The notes: generated by a model not told the origin, from the letters alone. A stretch of DNA of 64,000 nt from Nibribacter koreensis (GCF_039541795.1 NZ_BAABGX010000001.1:806001-870000); one strand, 5' to 3'. Numbered from the stretch's first letter, positions 8,271 through 17,480 are shown. Program-made: numbers and translations.

Positions 8271-8984
8271 ATGCATGTTTTCTTCACTCCAGACATTTTC
8301 CCTTCTTCCACAACCTATGTCTTGTCTGAAGAAGAATCTAAGCATTGCGCACGGGTATTGCGGTTGGGTGTGGGAGATTTGGTGCAGTTGATAGACGGCA
8401 AGGGCGGGCAGTATTTGGGACAGATAGCTGAAGCCACGCCTAAAAAGACAACGCTCCAGATTCTGGAACACCATTCCACAGAGGACCAATGGGCTTTTAA
8501 GGTCCATATTGCCGTGGCGCCTACTAAAAACCTGGACCGCATGGAGTGGTTCGTGGAGAAGGCCGTAGAAGTGGGCATAGATGAAATTACGTTTTTACAG
8601 TGTGCCCGCTCAGAACGCAAAGCCATCAACCTGGAGCGTCTGGAGAAGATTGCTGTGAGCGCCATGAAGCAGTCCCTTAAAACGCACCTGCCCCGCCTGC
8701 ATGCCTTGACAAAGTATTCAGATTTTATAAAAACCGTTCCAGTAGAAAATACTTTTATAGCGCATTTAGTGGAAGGCAGTGAACGCCACTCACTGGTCAA
8801 AAGTATTTCAGGTAATAACCATTACACCGTTTTGATTGGGCCAGAGGGCGATTTTTCTCCAGAGGAAATCCAACTGGCCTTGGCTAGAGGCATAAAACCC
8901 GTCACCTTGGGCACTAGTAGACTGCGCACCGAGACGGCGGCTTTGGCGGCCTGTCATACCTTTCACGTGCTGTTGGACGTTTAA
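8271..8984 (+). CDS. rsmE: 16S rRNA m3U1498 methyltransferase RsmE
   Basis: RsmE uses S-adenosylmethionine to methylate N3 of U1498 in 16S rRNA. The product (237 residues) has the N-terminal PUA-like part (HVFFTPDIF, HCARVLRLGVGDLVQLIDG) and a C-terminal SPOUT knot domain with IGPEGDFSPEE and the knot LGTSRLRTETAAL. Start moved to ATG 8271: the open frame continues upstream to 8193 but only by reading through palindrome copy 3 and non-conserved sequence. Next comes the DUF4159 gene, whose start lies inside palindrome copy 4. Confidence 0.95.
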   Translation: MHVFFTPDIFPSSTTYVLSEEESKHCARVLRLGVGDLVQLIDGKGGQYLGQIAEATPKKTTLQILEHHSTEDQWAFKVHIAVAPTKNLDRMEWFVEKAVEVGIDEITFLQCARSERKAINLERLEKIAVSAMKQSLKTHLPRLHALTKYSDFIKTVPVENTFIAHLVEGSERHSLVKSISGNNHYTVLIGPEGDFSPEEIQLALARGIKPVTLGTSRLRTETAALAACHTFHVLLDV

Positions 8985-9023
8985 CGTTTTTGGCCTCTTT
9001 TTCGGAAAACTATGCAAAAACGG
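8985..9023. repeat. Dispersed palindrome copy 4, containing a start codon
   Basis: Left arm CGTTTTTGGCCTCTTTTTC, right arm GAAAACTATGCAAAAACGG. The right arm reads TATGC where other copies read AGGCC, which creates the ATG (9012) used by the next gene. Confidence 0.85.
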
Positions 9024-9677
9024 TTCTTTCTCTTTTCACTTCTACTTCTCTTATGCGTCAGCTTTGTAAATGCCCAGCGCCCTAGCTTTAAGATAGCGCG
9101 GCTGAAGTATGGCGGCGGCGGGGACTGGTATGCCAACAAAACCTCACTTCCCAATCTCATCAATTTTTGCAACCGAGAACTCAAAGCCAACATAGCCCCG
9201 CAGGAAGAAACCGTAGAGCCGGGCAGCCCTGAGCTCATGGACTATCCGTTTGTGCATATGACGGGTCACGGCAACGTCCTTTTCACCGAGGGAGAGGCCC
9301 AGAACCTGCGCAAGTACTTGATCGGAGGCGGCTTTCTGCACATTGATGACAACTACGGTTTAGAGAAATTCGCGCGGCGTGAGATGAAGAAAGTGTTTCC
9401 TGAACTAGAATTTGTGGAGATACCGTTTAATCACCCAGTCTATCATCAGAAATTTGACTTCCCGCGTGGTTTGCCCAAAATCCATGAGCATGACAACAAG
9501 CCGCCTCAGGGCTTCGGGTTGGTTTACCAAGGCAGATTAGTTTGTTTCTTCTCTTATGAAAGTGATTTAGGCAACGGCTGGGAGGATCAGTCCGTGCACA
9601 ATGATCCCATTGAGAAGCATTTGGCGGCGCTAAGAATGGGTGCCAACTTAGTGTCTTACGCTTTGACAAACTTCTAG
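9012..9677 (+). CDS. Exported DUF4159 protein
   Basis: DUF4159 proteins are common in Bacteroidota, often near MoxR/vWA-type genes; the biochemical role is unknown, and the fold is related to glutamine-amidotransferase-like domains. The 221-residue product has a signal peptide (MQKRFFLFSLLLLLCVSFVNA, cut near residue 21) and then FKIARLKYGGGGDWYANKT, YPFVHMTGHGNVLFTEGE, GGFLHIDDNYG and a conserved FDFPRGLPKIHEHD block. The ATG and the next four codons are made by palindrome copy 4. The protein probably works in the periplasm. It lies 27 bases after rsmE. Confidence 0.9.
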   Translation: MQKRFFLFSLLLLLCVSFVNAQRPSFKIARLKYGGGGDWYANKTSLPNLINFCNRELKANIAPQEETVEPGSPELMDYPFVHMTGHGNVLFTEGEAQNLRKYLIGGGFLHIDDNYGLEKFARREMKKVFPELEFVEIPFNHPVYHQKFDFPRGLPKIHEHDNKPPQGFGLVYQGRLVCFFSYESDLGNGWEDQSVHNDPIEKHLAALRMGANLVSYALTNF

Positions 9678-9700
9678 CCATACACTTTGCTTAGCATAAG

Positions 9701-9742
9701 ACCGTTTTTGGGCTGATTTCCGGAAATCAGCCCAAAAACGGT
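9701..9742. repeat. Dispersed palindrome copy 5 (perfect)
   Basis: Perfect 21-bp arms ACCGTTTTTGGGCTGATTTCC / GGAAATCAGCCCAAAAACGGT with no loop. The core has GGGC/GCCC where most copies have GGCC/GGCC, a paired change. It lies 23 bases after the DUF4159 stop. Confidence 0.92.
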
Positions 9743-9775
9743 TTCTCTTTTTAAGGCCCTTACATGCCTGTTCAC

Positions 9776-9808
9776 TTGCGGTACTCAGAACTCTTTTTCG
9801 TATTTTTG
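9776..9808 (+). promoter_or_regulatory. Promoter of smc
   Basis: TTG 9776-9778 and TATTTTTG 9801-9808 are 22 bases apart. Predicted start near 9815, 25 bases before the smc ATG. Confidence 0.6.
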
Positions 9809-9839
9809 AGGTTGTAGCCAGATTAACTGGTAGAAGCGC

Positions 9840-12800
9840 ATGGAATTAGCAAGACTAGAGATTAAGGGCTTTAAAAGTTTCGGGGACAAAGTCACCATTA
9901 ACTTTGACAGTGGCATTACCGGCATTGTAGGACCCAACGGGTGCGGCAAGTCTAACATCGTGGACGCCATCCGGTGGGTGTTGGGCGAGCAGAAGACCCG
10001 TAACCTCCGCTCAGACAAGATGGAGAGCGTTATCTTTAACGGTACCAAAAACCGCAAGCCCCAGCAATTAGCCGAAGTATCGCTTACCTTCAACAATAAT
10101 AAAGGCATTCTGCCTACAGAATATTCGCAGGTCACCATTACACGCAAGTACTACCGCACCGGCGAGAGTGAATACCTGCTCAACAACGTTACTTGCCGCC
10201 TCAAGGACATCAACGACCTGTTCCTGGACACCGGGATTGGCTCTGATTCCTACGCCATCATTGAGCTGAAGATGGTGGACGACATCTTGAATGACAAAGA
10301 CAATTCACGCCGTACCCTGTTTGAAGAGGCTGCCGGAATCTCCAAGTTCAAGGTGCGCAAGAAACAGACCATGCGCAAGCTGGAAGAAACCGATGCCGAT
10401 CTTGAGCGCGTGGAGGACGTCTTGTTTGAGATTGGCAAAAACCTGAAAAGCCTGGAGCGCCAGGCCAAAACCACTGAGAAATACTACTCCCTTAAAGACG
10501 AATACAAGAAACTAAGCCTGGAGTACGCTCGCCGTAACATTGGCCACCACCAAGAGGCCTTGGAACGTCTGGAAAGTGACCTTAAAAAGGAAACTGAACG
10601 CAAAGGTGGTTACTCAGAAGAGCTAGCTACTCTTGAGAATGCGCTCCAGGAGCAGAAGACCTTGGTGGACCGTACCCAGTTGCAACTTCAGAATACCCAG
10701 AAAGAAGTACACGAGCATACTAGCCAACTGCGCCAGCTGGAGAATGAGATTAAACTGAAAAGCGAGCGCAAGTTCTATTTGCAAGAACGCGCCAAAACCC
10801 TGCAAAGCCAAATAAGCCAGGATACTACCAACATCGGGCAGACTGAGGCCAGCCTGGGTCAGTTGCAGAATGATTTAGAGGAAGTCCAGGAAGAACTGCT
10901 TGTATCAGAAGAGCAGTTGGGTCTTACCAAAAAAGAAATGGAGCATGTAAATCAGCAGAAGTCTGATTTACAAAAAGAGGTGCAGGAGAAAACCCTGGCC
11001 CAGCGCCAGGTGCAGAATGAGGTCTTTACGCTCAACAAGAGCATTGAGATCACCCAAATGCAGATTCAGACGCACCGCGCCGAACTGGAGCGGATGCAGC
11101 TGATGGAAGGTTCTGAGAATAGCCTCCAAATGCAGTACGAGGATGCGCTCGCTGAAACACAGCAACAGTTGGAGGAAGCCCAGGCGAAATTGGTGGCCTT
11201 ACAAGAAGCCGAAAGACTCTTGCAAGAAGAAATGACCAATACGGAGGCTACCTTGCATGAGTATCGTCAACAACTGATTGACATTAACCGCCAGCTGGAC
11301 TCCAAGAAAAACCAGTACACCTTGACCAAGTCCCTGGTGGACAATTTGGAAGGCTTTCCGGATGCCATCAAGTTTCTATACAAGTCCAAGACCTGGCAGA
11401 AGCCTGCCCCGCTCCTATCAGACATCATCTCCTGTGACCAAGAGTACAAGGCCCTGATTGAAAGCTACCTGGAGCCGTACATGAACTTCTTTGTGGTAGA
11501 AACCGCCGAGGACGCCGTAGAAGCCATTCATCTGCTCAACAACCAAAACAAGGGCCGCGCTAACTTCATCATCCTTTCTGAGGTGGAAGATTTGGACGTG
11601 CCCGCCACCATCAGCACCCCCAAATACAAAGCGGCGCTGGAGACCGTCGCCTCTGAAGAGAAATATCATCCTTTGTTGCGCTACATGCTCAATGAGGTGT
11701 ACATCAGCGCCACGTCAGACACGGAGCTCTATCTAAGCGACGGTCGCACCTACATCTTAAAAGACGGGTCTGTCATCAAAAAGCCTTTGAGCGTTTCGGG
11801 TGGGTCTGTGGGCTTGTTTGACGGCAACCGTTTGGGCCGCAAGCAGAACCTGGAGAAACTGGCTGAGGAACTGGAAGCCCTGAAAGAGCAGTCTGAGCTG
11901 ATGAAAAACAAAATTAGCACGCTCCAGCACGTTCTCCAGAACCAGAAGAACGGCACACAGGCAGAGGCCATCAGGCTGCAGGAACGTTCCATCAACACCT
12001 TGCAACAGGAGCTTATCAGCCACAAGGTGCGCTATGAGCAATTCCAGTTGAACCTGCAGAATCAGGCCAGCAAGAAAGATGAGCTGTTTGAGAAAATTCA
12101 GGAATTAGGCGAAGCTTTAGCCGACCTCCTACCCGATTCCGAAAGCAAGAACCTGGCCCTCAAAAGCTATGAGCAGGAACTGGCGGGCCTGACACAAGTC
12201 CTTGACAAACAGAACGAAATCATCACTGAGGTAAGCAGTATCTTTAACCAGGAGAACATCAAGTTTCACCAACTCAAGAACCGTCTGCAAAGCATCCAGC
12301 AGGAACTGGCCTACAAGCAGAAGACGGTGATGAACCACCAGGAGCGCCTGGTGCAGCTGCAGGATGAACTGGCCCGCGCCGAGGATGAGACCGCCACCCT
12401 GGAGCAGTTTGTAGAAGACCAGTCCTACCAATTGGAGGAAGGAATGGTGCAGAAAAAAGACTTGGCCCAGCAACTGGACGAGGTAGAGAAAGCCTACTTC
12501 CATCTGCGCGGCGAGGTGGACGAGAAGGAGAAAGCCATCCGGGAGTTGCAACGCAAAAAAGAGAACACCGATGAGGTGTTCCAGTCCATGCAGCAGGCCA
12601 TCACCGACACCCGCATCAAGTTGGTGGCCGTGATTGAGCGTCTATCCGCGGAGTTCAACATGAGCCAGGAAGATTTGGCGGAGGCCCCTACCGAGAAGCT
12701 GGACATCTCCAATGAGGAACTGAGCCAGCAAGTGAACACCATAAAGCACAAGCTGGAGAACGTAGGACCGGTGAACCCCATGGCCGCAGAGGCCTATCAG

Positions 12801-13400
12801 GAGATTGAAACGCGTCACCAGTTCATTCAGACGCAGAAGAATGACTTGGTAGGTGCCAAACAACAACTGTTGGACACCATTGCGGAGATAGACACCGTAG
12901 CCAAAGAAAAGTACTTGGAAGCCTTTGACCAGATCAAGGAGAACTTCATGCGCGTATTCCGGTCCCTGTTCTCTGAGGAAGATACCTGTGATTTGTACAT
13001 CCAGGACCCAAGCAACCCGCTGGAGTCTAAGATTGAGATCATGGCGCGGCCAAAAGGCAAGCGTCCGTTGACCATCAACCAGCTGTCTGGTGGTGAAAAG
13101 ACCTTGACGGCCATCTCTCTGCTGTTTGCCATCTACCTGTTAAAGCCGGCTCCGTTCTGTATCTTTGACGAAGTGGACGCTCCTTTGGACGACGCCAACA
13201 TTGACAAATTCAACAACATTGTGAAGAAGTTCTCAGGAGACTCGCAGTTCATTGTGGTGACGCACAACAAGCGCACCATGATCTCCACAGACGTGATCTA
13301 CGGCATCACCATGCTGGAGGCCGGCGTGTCCAGAGTGATTCCAGTAGATTTAAGGGAATTAGCTCCAGAACCTGAAGAAGCTGCAGCGCTTTCAGCGTAA
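9840..13400 (+). CDS. smc: Chromosome segregation ATPase SMC
   Basis: SMC dimers, with ScpA/ScpB, extrude DNA loops and help separate sister chromosomes. The 1186-residue protein is full length: N-terminal ATPase half with Walker A GPNGCGKSN (32-40), coiled coil about 165-505, hinge about 515-680 (begins near LEGFPDAIKFLY and includes SGGSVGLFDGNRLGRKQN), a second coiled coil about 680-1030, and the C-terminal half with signature LSGGEKTLT (near 1083) and Walker B FCIFDEVDAPLDD (near 1105). Palindromes precede it (9701-9742) and follow it (13415-13468). Confidence 0.97.
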   Translation: MELARLEIKGFKSFGDKVTINFDSGITGIVGPNGCGKSNIVDAIRWVLGEQKTRNLRSDKMESVIFNGTKNRKPQQLAEVSLTFNNNKGILPTEYSQVTITRKYYRTGESEYLLNNVTCRLKDINDLFLDTGIGSDSYAIIELKMVDDILNDKDNSRRTLFEEAAGISKFKVRKKQTMRKLEETDADLERVEDVLFEIGKNLKSLERQAKTTEKYYSLKDEYKKLSLEYARRNIGHHQEALERLESDLKKETERKGGYSEELATLENALQEQKTLVDRTQLQLQNTQKEVHEHTSQLRQLENEIKLKSERKFYLQERAKTLQSQISQDTTNIGQTEASLGQLQNDLEEVQEELLVSEEQLGLTKKEMEHVNQQKSDLQKEVQEKTLAQRQVQNEVFTLNKSIEITQMQIQTHRAELERMQLMEGSENSLQMQYEDALAETQQQLEEAQAKLVALQEAERLLQEEMTNTEATLHEYRQQLIDINRQLDSKKNQYTLTKSLVDNLEGFPDAIKFLYKSKTWQKPAPLLSDIISCDQEYKALIESYLEPYMNFFVVETAEDAVEAIHLLNNQNKGRANFIILSEVEDLDVPATISTPKYKAALETVASEEKYHPLLRYMLNEVYISATSDTELYLSDGRTYILKDGSVIKKPLSVSGGSVGLFDGNRLGRKQNLEKLAEELEALKEQSELMKNKISTLQHVLQNQKNGTQAEAIRLQERSINTLQQELISHKVRYEQFQLNLQNQASKKDELFEKIQELGEALADLLPDSESKNLALKSYEQELAGLTQVLDKQNEIITEVSSIFNQENIKFHQLKNRLQSIQQELAYKQKTVMNHQERLVQLQDELARAEDETATLEQFVEDQSYQLEEGMVQKKDLAQQLDEVEKAYFHLRGEVDEKEKAIRELQRKKENTDEVFQSMQQAITDTRIKLVAVIERLSAEFNMSQEDLAEAPTEKLDISNEELSQQVNTIKHKLENVGPVNPMAAEAYQEIETRHQFIQTQKNDLVGAKQQLLDTIAEIDTVAKEKYLEAFDQIKENFMRVFRSLFSEEDTCDLYIQDPSNPLESKIEIMARPKGKRPLTINQLSGGEKTLTAISLLFAIYLLKPAPFCIFDEVDAPLDDANIDKFNNIVKKFSGDSQFIVVTHNKRTMISTDVIYGITMLEAGVSRVIPVDLRELAPEPEEAAALSA

Positions 13401-13414
13401 ATCGCCTTATAACA

Positions 13415-13468
13415 AATCGGTCCGTTTTTGGCCTCTTTCCTGGAAAAGAGGCCAAAAACGGACCGATT
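13415..13468. repeat. Dispersed palindrome copy 6 with extended stem; bidirectional terminator
   Basis: The family core is extended by AATCGGTCCG / CGGACCGATT, giving arms of about 25 bp. It sits between the convergent smc and acyltransferase genes (stops at 13400 and 13490), flanked by TTTTTT on the right, so it probably terminates both. Confidence 0.9.
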
Positions 13469-13489
13469 AGCTTTTTTAAATGGTAAAAA

Positions 13490-14038
13490 CTACCGAACGC
13501 CCTGGCTTGGGTATTTGGCCGTGACGGTTCTGTAGAAATTTAGGATCTTTTCCATGTCCGCGTCAAAATCTCCGGTAGGCTGGATCATGGGCCCAATGCC
13601 GGCCTCCTTTTTAGCGTAGTCCAGGTACCCCATCACAATGGGAACGCCCGCGCCCAAAGCCGTGTAGTAAAATCCTTTCTTCCAGCGGGGTTGGTATTTA
13701 CGAGTTCCTTCTGGCGTGACTAGCATCACCAGCTCGTCGCGCTGCTTAAACAAATCTACCATGGCGGCTACCAAGTTATTGTTCTTCTTGCGGTCTACCG
13801 GGATGGCACCTAAAGCTTTTAGAATGGGGCCCATCGGGAAGAAAAAGGCTTCTTTTTTAATGGTAATCTTAACCGGCACCCCCATCAAGTAAAAGGCCGC
13901 GCGCGCATAGATAAAGTCCCAGTTGCTGGTATGCGGCGCCGCCACCATGATCGCCTTTTTAACACCAGGAGGCATACCACCCTTTAGCGTCCAGCCAGAG
14001 AGTTTAAAGATAGATTGAGCAAGAAATCTTCCAAGCAT
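13490..14038 (-). CDS. PlsC-like 1-acylglycerol-3-phosphate acyltransferase
   Basis: The 182-residue product belongs to the PlsC superfamily, membrane-associated enzymes that acylate lysophospholipids or related lipids. The catalytic HxxxxD motif is HTSNWD (His36, Asp41), the substrate-binding motif is PEGTR, and GAIPVDRKK lies between them. Bacteroidota carry several such paralogs, some acting on ornithine lipids, so the exact substrate is open. Start set at ATG 14038; the longer frame begins with a TTG. A hairpin in the 82-base gap upstream ends the neighbouring outer-membrane-protein gene. Confidence 0.85.
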   Translation of the reverse strand: MLGRFLAQSIFKLSGWTLKGGMPPGVKKAIMVAAPHTSNWDFIYARAAFYLMGVPVKITIKKEAFFFPMGPILKALGAIPVDRKKNNNLVAAMVDLFKQRDELVMLVTPEGTRKYQPRWKKGFYYTALGAGVPIVMGYLDYAKKEAGIGPMIQPTGDFDADMEKILNFYRTVTAKYPSQGVR

Positions 14039-14076
14039 AACAGGTGGTTTCAAGATTGAGACTACAATGATACAAA

Positions 14077-14103
14077 AAATACCAGCCTTTTGAGCTGGTA
14101 TTT
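14077..14103 (-). terminator. Terminator of the outer-membrane-protein gene
   Basis: AAATACCAGC / GCTGGTATTT around a 7-base loop, followed on the minus strand by six T in a row. It lies 18 bases past the stop of the gene at 14121-14732. Confidence 0.78.
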
Positions 14104-14120
14104 AGGTTATGTTAACTACC

Positions 14121-14732
14121 TCATTTGTTGAGGCTGCGCTCCCTGAACAAGTATACTTGCAAACCAAGGTTAAGCGATGGACCAATTTCAGTGTAATGGT
14201 GCCCTGGACTGGCAGGATTTTTTTCTTTGTAATATGTGAATAGTATGGCCGGCTCTATGGCCACCTTGGGGTTAAGAAACAAAGAATACCCTATTCCAGC
14301 ACGCGCCTCAGATAAGTCCCGTTTTTGGCTGTCTGATACGTTCTGAATACCTATACCGTAACTGGCTTCGCCAAAAATGCCGTTGTTCAGGAAATACCTA
14401 GCAAAGGGCCCTACTAAAATATGCGTGGTGGGATTTGCGTTGGCTCCATCCATTTTGACGCTGGTATGTGATACGGTACCTAAGGCTCCTAGTGCCAAGT
14501 CATTGATGACAAAATACCCAAACCTACCCTGCCCGTCAAATTGCTTTTTAGAACCCGAAACGGAAGAATGGCCAGATTGATTTTGGATGGACCTATAGGC
14601 CCCGTTCACCCCGCCGCCTACCATGATGGACCTCTGAACGATTTTTGCTGGAATTAAACTACCTCTGTATTCTTGTGCGTGTGCTACTGTAAATCCTAAA
14701 ATAAAGAGTAAGCTCAGTCTGAATTTGTGCAT
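14121..14732 (-). CDS. Outer-membrane beta-barrel protein
   Basis: The 203-residue product has a signal peptide cut at VAHAQ (near residue 20) and about eight alternating amphipathic strands (for example GRFGYFVINDLALGALG, HILVGPFARYFLNNGIFGEA and LNLGLQVYLF at the end), the pattern of small outer-membrane barrels. The last strand ends a few residues before the C-terminus. No enzymatic motif is seen. It is flanked by a patatin gene upstream and an acyltransferase downstream, but with terminators and gaps that argue against one operon. Confidence 0.78.
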   Translation of the reverse strand: MHKFRLSLLFILGFTVAHAQEYRGSLIPAKIVQRSIMVGGGVNGAYRSIQNQSGHSSVSGSKKQFDGQGRFGYFVINDLALGALGTVSHTSVKMDGANANPTTHILVGPFARYFLNNGIFGEASYGIGIQNVSDSQKRDLSEARAGIGYSLFLNPKVAIEPAILFTYYKEKNPASPGHHYTEIGPSLNLGLQVYLFRERSLNK

Positions 14733-14831
14733 GAAAATTGAAGAAGAACTGAAGGCTTATACGCACGTCTGCTCTTAACAATCTTTGTTATTCATACAAT
14801 GTGATTGCATTACTAGAAGAAGTTTGCACAT

Positions 14832-15593
14832 TTAAGAGTTAACCAAGCTTTTTAATTCTCTCTCTAATGTCTTTGTATGCTGGTACCCAATGTCAAATAT
14901 CTCCTGGGCCTTGTTGACGGCGTAGATATGATAATTTTTTAAGGCTGGCGGCTCAATAAATACATTGCAGTAGGAGACGCGCTGTTGCACATTGGCATTG
15001 ATGGCCAAATGGAAAACCCTTTCCGTCACTTGTCTAATAGTTTTAATATTGGCTTGATGGTTGACGGGGTTCACGTGCACGCCTATGATTTGGTCACAGG
15101 CACCTGTCAGGCATTCTACCGGCATATTGTTAAGTAACCCACCGTCTACCAGCAACATGTCTTGGTAAGCCACCGGCTGGAACATGATGGGCAAAGCAGA
15201 GGAGGCGCGTAAGGCGTTGGCCACTGATCCTTCAGAGAGGTAGACGGTGCTGCCTTGATTTAAATCTGTGGCAGAAATGATGAGCTGGGTGGAGAGATTC
15301 GCGAAGGTGATGCTCTCTAAGTGCTGTTCAAAGATTTTAAGCAGGGAATTAGAGTGCAGTATTCCTTTATTCAAGGCAGGCCGCAGAAACTGCCGTACAG
15401 ACAAGTCGCAGACTAGTTCCAAGACTTTTTCGGGAGCAAAACCAGCGGCTAGAAAAGCGCCGGCAATGGCGCCAGAACTAGTGCCAGAAATGACCTCTAT
15501 GGGGATTTTAAGTTCGTTAAGGGCTTTCATGACGCCCAGATGCGCTATGCCGCGGGCGGCCCCGCCAGAAAAGCAAATCCCAATGCGGCACAT
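14832..15593 (-). CDS. Patatin-like phospholipase (RssA type)
   Basis: A 253-residue serine lipid acyl hydrolase without signal peptide. It shows the oxyanion-hole glycines GGAARG (10-15), the nucleophile elbow GTSSG (37-41, Ser39) and the dyad Asp in LLVDGGLLNNMP. The length and order match short bacterial patatins. The gene starts 3 bases after the stop of the MBL-fold hydrolase at 15597-16439, so the two form an operon. The physiological substrate is unknown. Confidence 0.9.
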   Translation of the reverse strand: MCRIGICFSGGAARGIAHLGVMKALNELKIPIEVISGTSSGAIAGAFLAAGFAPEKVLELVCDLSVRQFLRPALNKGILHSNSLLKIFEQHLESITFANLSTQLIISATDLNQGSTVYLSEGSVANALRASSALPIMFQPVAYQDMLLVDGGLLNNMPVECLTGACDQIIGVHVNPVNHQANIKTIRQVTERVFHLAINANVQQRVSYCNVFIEPPALKNYHIYAVNKAQEIFDIGYQHTKTLERELKSLVNS

Positions 15594-15596
15594 AGG

Positions 15597-16439
15597 CTAT
15601 AGCGCTGACAGCGGGAATACCTCATCTACCCGCACGCCTTTTTCAGTCTGTTTAACGGTACAGCATTCGTTGACGGCGTCATGCTCTAAGAACAGCACCC
15701 AGTTTTCTTCGGCTGCCTGGTTTAAGAAAGCTTCCTTCTCTTGCAAAGTCAGCAAAGGCCTGGTGTCATAGCCCATCACGTACGGCAAGGGCATATGGCC
15801 TACAGATGGCAAGAGGTCTGCCATGAAGCATACCGTGCGGCCTTTGTATTGCAGGCGCGGCACCATCATCTTGTCCGTATGGCCATCTACGTAAGTGACG
15901 TCAAAGCCAGAGAGAAACTGCTCCTGCCCTACTTCCAGAAAGGAGAGTTGACCGCTTTCTTTCAAAGGCAGGATGTTCTCTTTCAAGAAAGACGCTTTCT
16001 CCCGTGGGTTAGGAACCGTAGCCCATTGCCAGTGGTCCTGGTTGCTCCAGTACTGGGCGTTCGGGAAGACCATTTCCAGGCTGGTCCCGTTGCTGGCGTA
16101 TTTAACAGAGCCGCCGCAGTGGTCAAAATGCAGGTGCGTCAAAAAGACATCGGTGATGTCAGAAAACCCAAACCCAGCCTTGTGCAAGGACTTCTCCAGG
16201 GAGTCATCGCCGTGCAGGTAGTAATGGCTGAAAAACTTGGCGTCCTGCTTGTCTCCAATGCCATTGTCAATTAAAATGAGCCTATCTCCCATTTCTACCA
16301 GCAGACAGCGCATGGCCCAGGTGCAGAGGTTGTTCTCATCTGCGGGGTTGGTCTTCTGCCAAAGCGTCTTGGGCACCACGCCAAACATGGCGCCGCCGTC
16401 TAATTTAAAATTGCCAGTAGGAATGGGATATAGTTTCAT
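15597..16439 (-). CDS. MBL-fold metallo-hydrolase
   Basis: A 280-residue metallo-beta-lactamase-fold enzyme with the metal-binding signature THLHFDHCGG, the further ligands in YVDGHTDKMMVP and FLEHDA, and the N-terminal strand LILIDNGIGDKQ. It resembles quorum-lactonase/AHL-lactonase-like and related hydrolases, but sequence alone does not fix the substrate. No signal peptide. It is the first gene of a two-gene unit with the patatin gene and begins 56 bases after the accA stop, that gap being filled by palindrome copy 7. Confidence 0.85.
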   Translation of the reverse strand: MKLYPIPTGNFKLDGGAMFGVVPKTLWQKTNPADENNLCTWAMRCLLVEMGDRLILIDNGIGDKQDAKFFSHYYLHGDDSLEKSLHKAGFGFSDITDVFLTHLHFDHCGGSVKYASNGTSLEMVFPNAQYWSNQDHWQWATVPNPREKASFLKENILPLKESGQLSFLEVGQEQFLSGFDVTYVDGHTDKMMVPRLQYKGRTVCFMADLLPSVGHMPLPYVMGYDTRPLLTLQEKEAFLNQAAEENWVLFLEHDAVNECCTVKQTEKGVRVDEVFPLSAL

Positions 16440-16450
16440 GGCGCTTGGAT

Positions 16451-16490
16451 GCGTTTTTTGCCTGTTTTCTGGAAAATAGCCTAAAAACGG
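16451..16490. repeat. Dispersed palindrome copy 7
   Basis: Arms GCGTTTTTTGCCTGTTTTC and GAAAATAGCCTAAAAACGG, with some unpaired bases. It fills the gap between accA and the MBL hydrolase gene (both minus strand). Confidence 0.8.
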
Positions 16491-16495
16491 GATGC

Positions 16496-17443
16496 TTATT
16501 CTTCTACCACGCCCATCGCGCTGAACTTCTCAATGCGTTGCATGATGCGCTCCTCTGGATCCAGGGCTTGTAGTTCTTCTAAGGTTTCTACCAGCTTTTT
16601 CTTAAGAGTTACCATCATCTTTTCTGGGTTGACGTGGGCGCCGCCTAGTGGTTCTTTGATGATGCCATCCACCAGCTTGTTACCTAGCATATCGGTCGCG
16701 GTCAGTTTTAGGGCCTCGGCAGACTGCTCTTTGTAGTCCCAGCTGCGCCAAAGAATGGTAGAGCAGTTTTCTGGCGAGATCACCGAGTACCAGGAATTCT
16801 CTAGCATGAAGACTCTGTCGCCAATACCAATGCCCAAGGCACCACCAGAGGCTCCCTCGCCAATAATGATGCAGATTACCGGCACTTTAAGCATGAACAT
16901 CTCCTTCAAGTTGCGGGCGATGGCTTCGCCTTGTCCGCGCTCTTCTGCCTCCAGGCCTGGGAAGGCACCCGGCGTGTCAATGAGGGTAATGATGGGCTTG
17001 TTGAATTTCTCAGCAAGTTTCATCAGGCGCAAGGCCTTGCGGTAGCCTTCTGGGTTGGCCATCCCGAAGTTACGAAACTGACGCTCCTTGGTGTTGCGGC
17101 CTTTCTGCTGACCAATAAACATCACCGTTTGGCCGGCTATCTCTCCAAAACCGCCCACCATGGCCTTGTCATCCTTCACGTTGCGGTCACCATGTAGTTC
17201 CACAAAGGAAGATGACAGTCCTTTGATGTAATCTAAGGTATAAGGTCTTTCTGTATGGCGTGACAATTGCACGCGCTGCCAGCGGGTTAGGTTGGCATAG
17301 GTCTCCTTCTTCAAGGACTTTATTTTCTCCTCCAGGGCCAGAACAGCAACTGACACATCTACCTGGCTCTCTGAGGCCAGTTTCTTCATTTCAGCAAGCT
17401 TGCCTTCTAGCGCGGCGATGGGTTGTTCAAAATCTAACAGCAT
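16496..17443 (-). CDS. accA: Acetyl-CoA carboxylase carboxyltransferase alpha subunit
   Basis: With AccD, this subunit moves the carboxyl group from biotin on AccB to acetyl-CoA, making malonyl-CoA for fatty-acid synthesis. The 315-residue protein shows AccA landmarks: LSRHTERPYTLDYI, FVELHGDRNVKDD, IGQQKGRNTKERQFRNFG, LIDTPGAFPGLEAEERGQ, GEGASGGALGIG and SWYSVISPENCSTILWR. Start set at ATG 17443 (MLLDFEQPI), because the longer frame begins with TTG-ATT and a -7 box, TACCTTTG, lies at 17481-17488. Monocistronic in appearance. Confidence 0.97.
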   Translation of the reverse strand: MLLDFEQPIAALEGKLAEMKKLASESQVDVSVAVLALEEKIKSLKKETYANLTRWQRVQLSRHTERPYTLDYIKGLSSSFVELHGDRNVKDDKAMVGGFGEIAGQTVMFIGQQKGRNTKERQFRNFGMANPEGYRKALRLMKLAEKFNKPIITLIDTPGAFPGLEAEERGQGEAIARNLKEMFMLKVPVICIIIGEGASGGALGIGIGDRVFMLENSWYSVISPENCSTILWRSWDYKEQSAEALKLTATDMLGNKLVDGIIKEPLGGAHVNPEKMMVTLKKKLVETLEELQALDPEERIMQRIEKFSAMGVVEE

Positions 17444-17480
17444 AATCAATAAGTCTATATCTTATACTAATGTATACTTG

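Noticed and set aside
15741..16274. Long open frame (177 codons) on the plus strand opposite the MBL hydrolase gene
   Set aside because: It has no recognisable domain and is a mirror of the real minus-strand gene with its catalytic motifs. The same holds for long antisense frames opposite groEL (1543-1977), rsmE (8315-8800), patatin (15268-15771), SRAP (18491-19012), treY-malQ (42033-42539) and TRIC (61809-62315).
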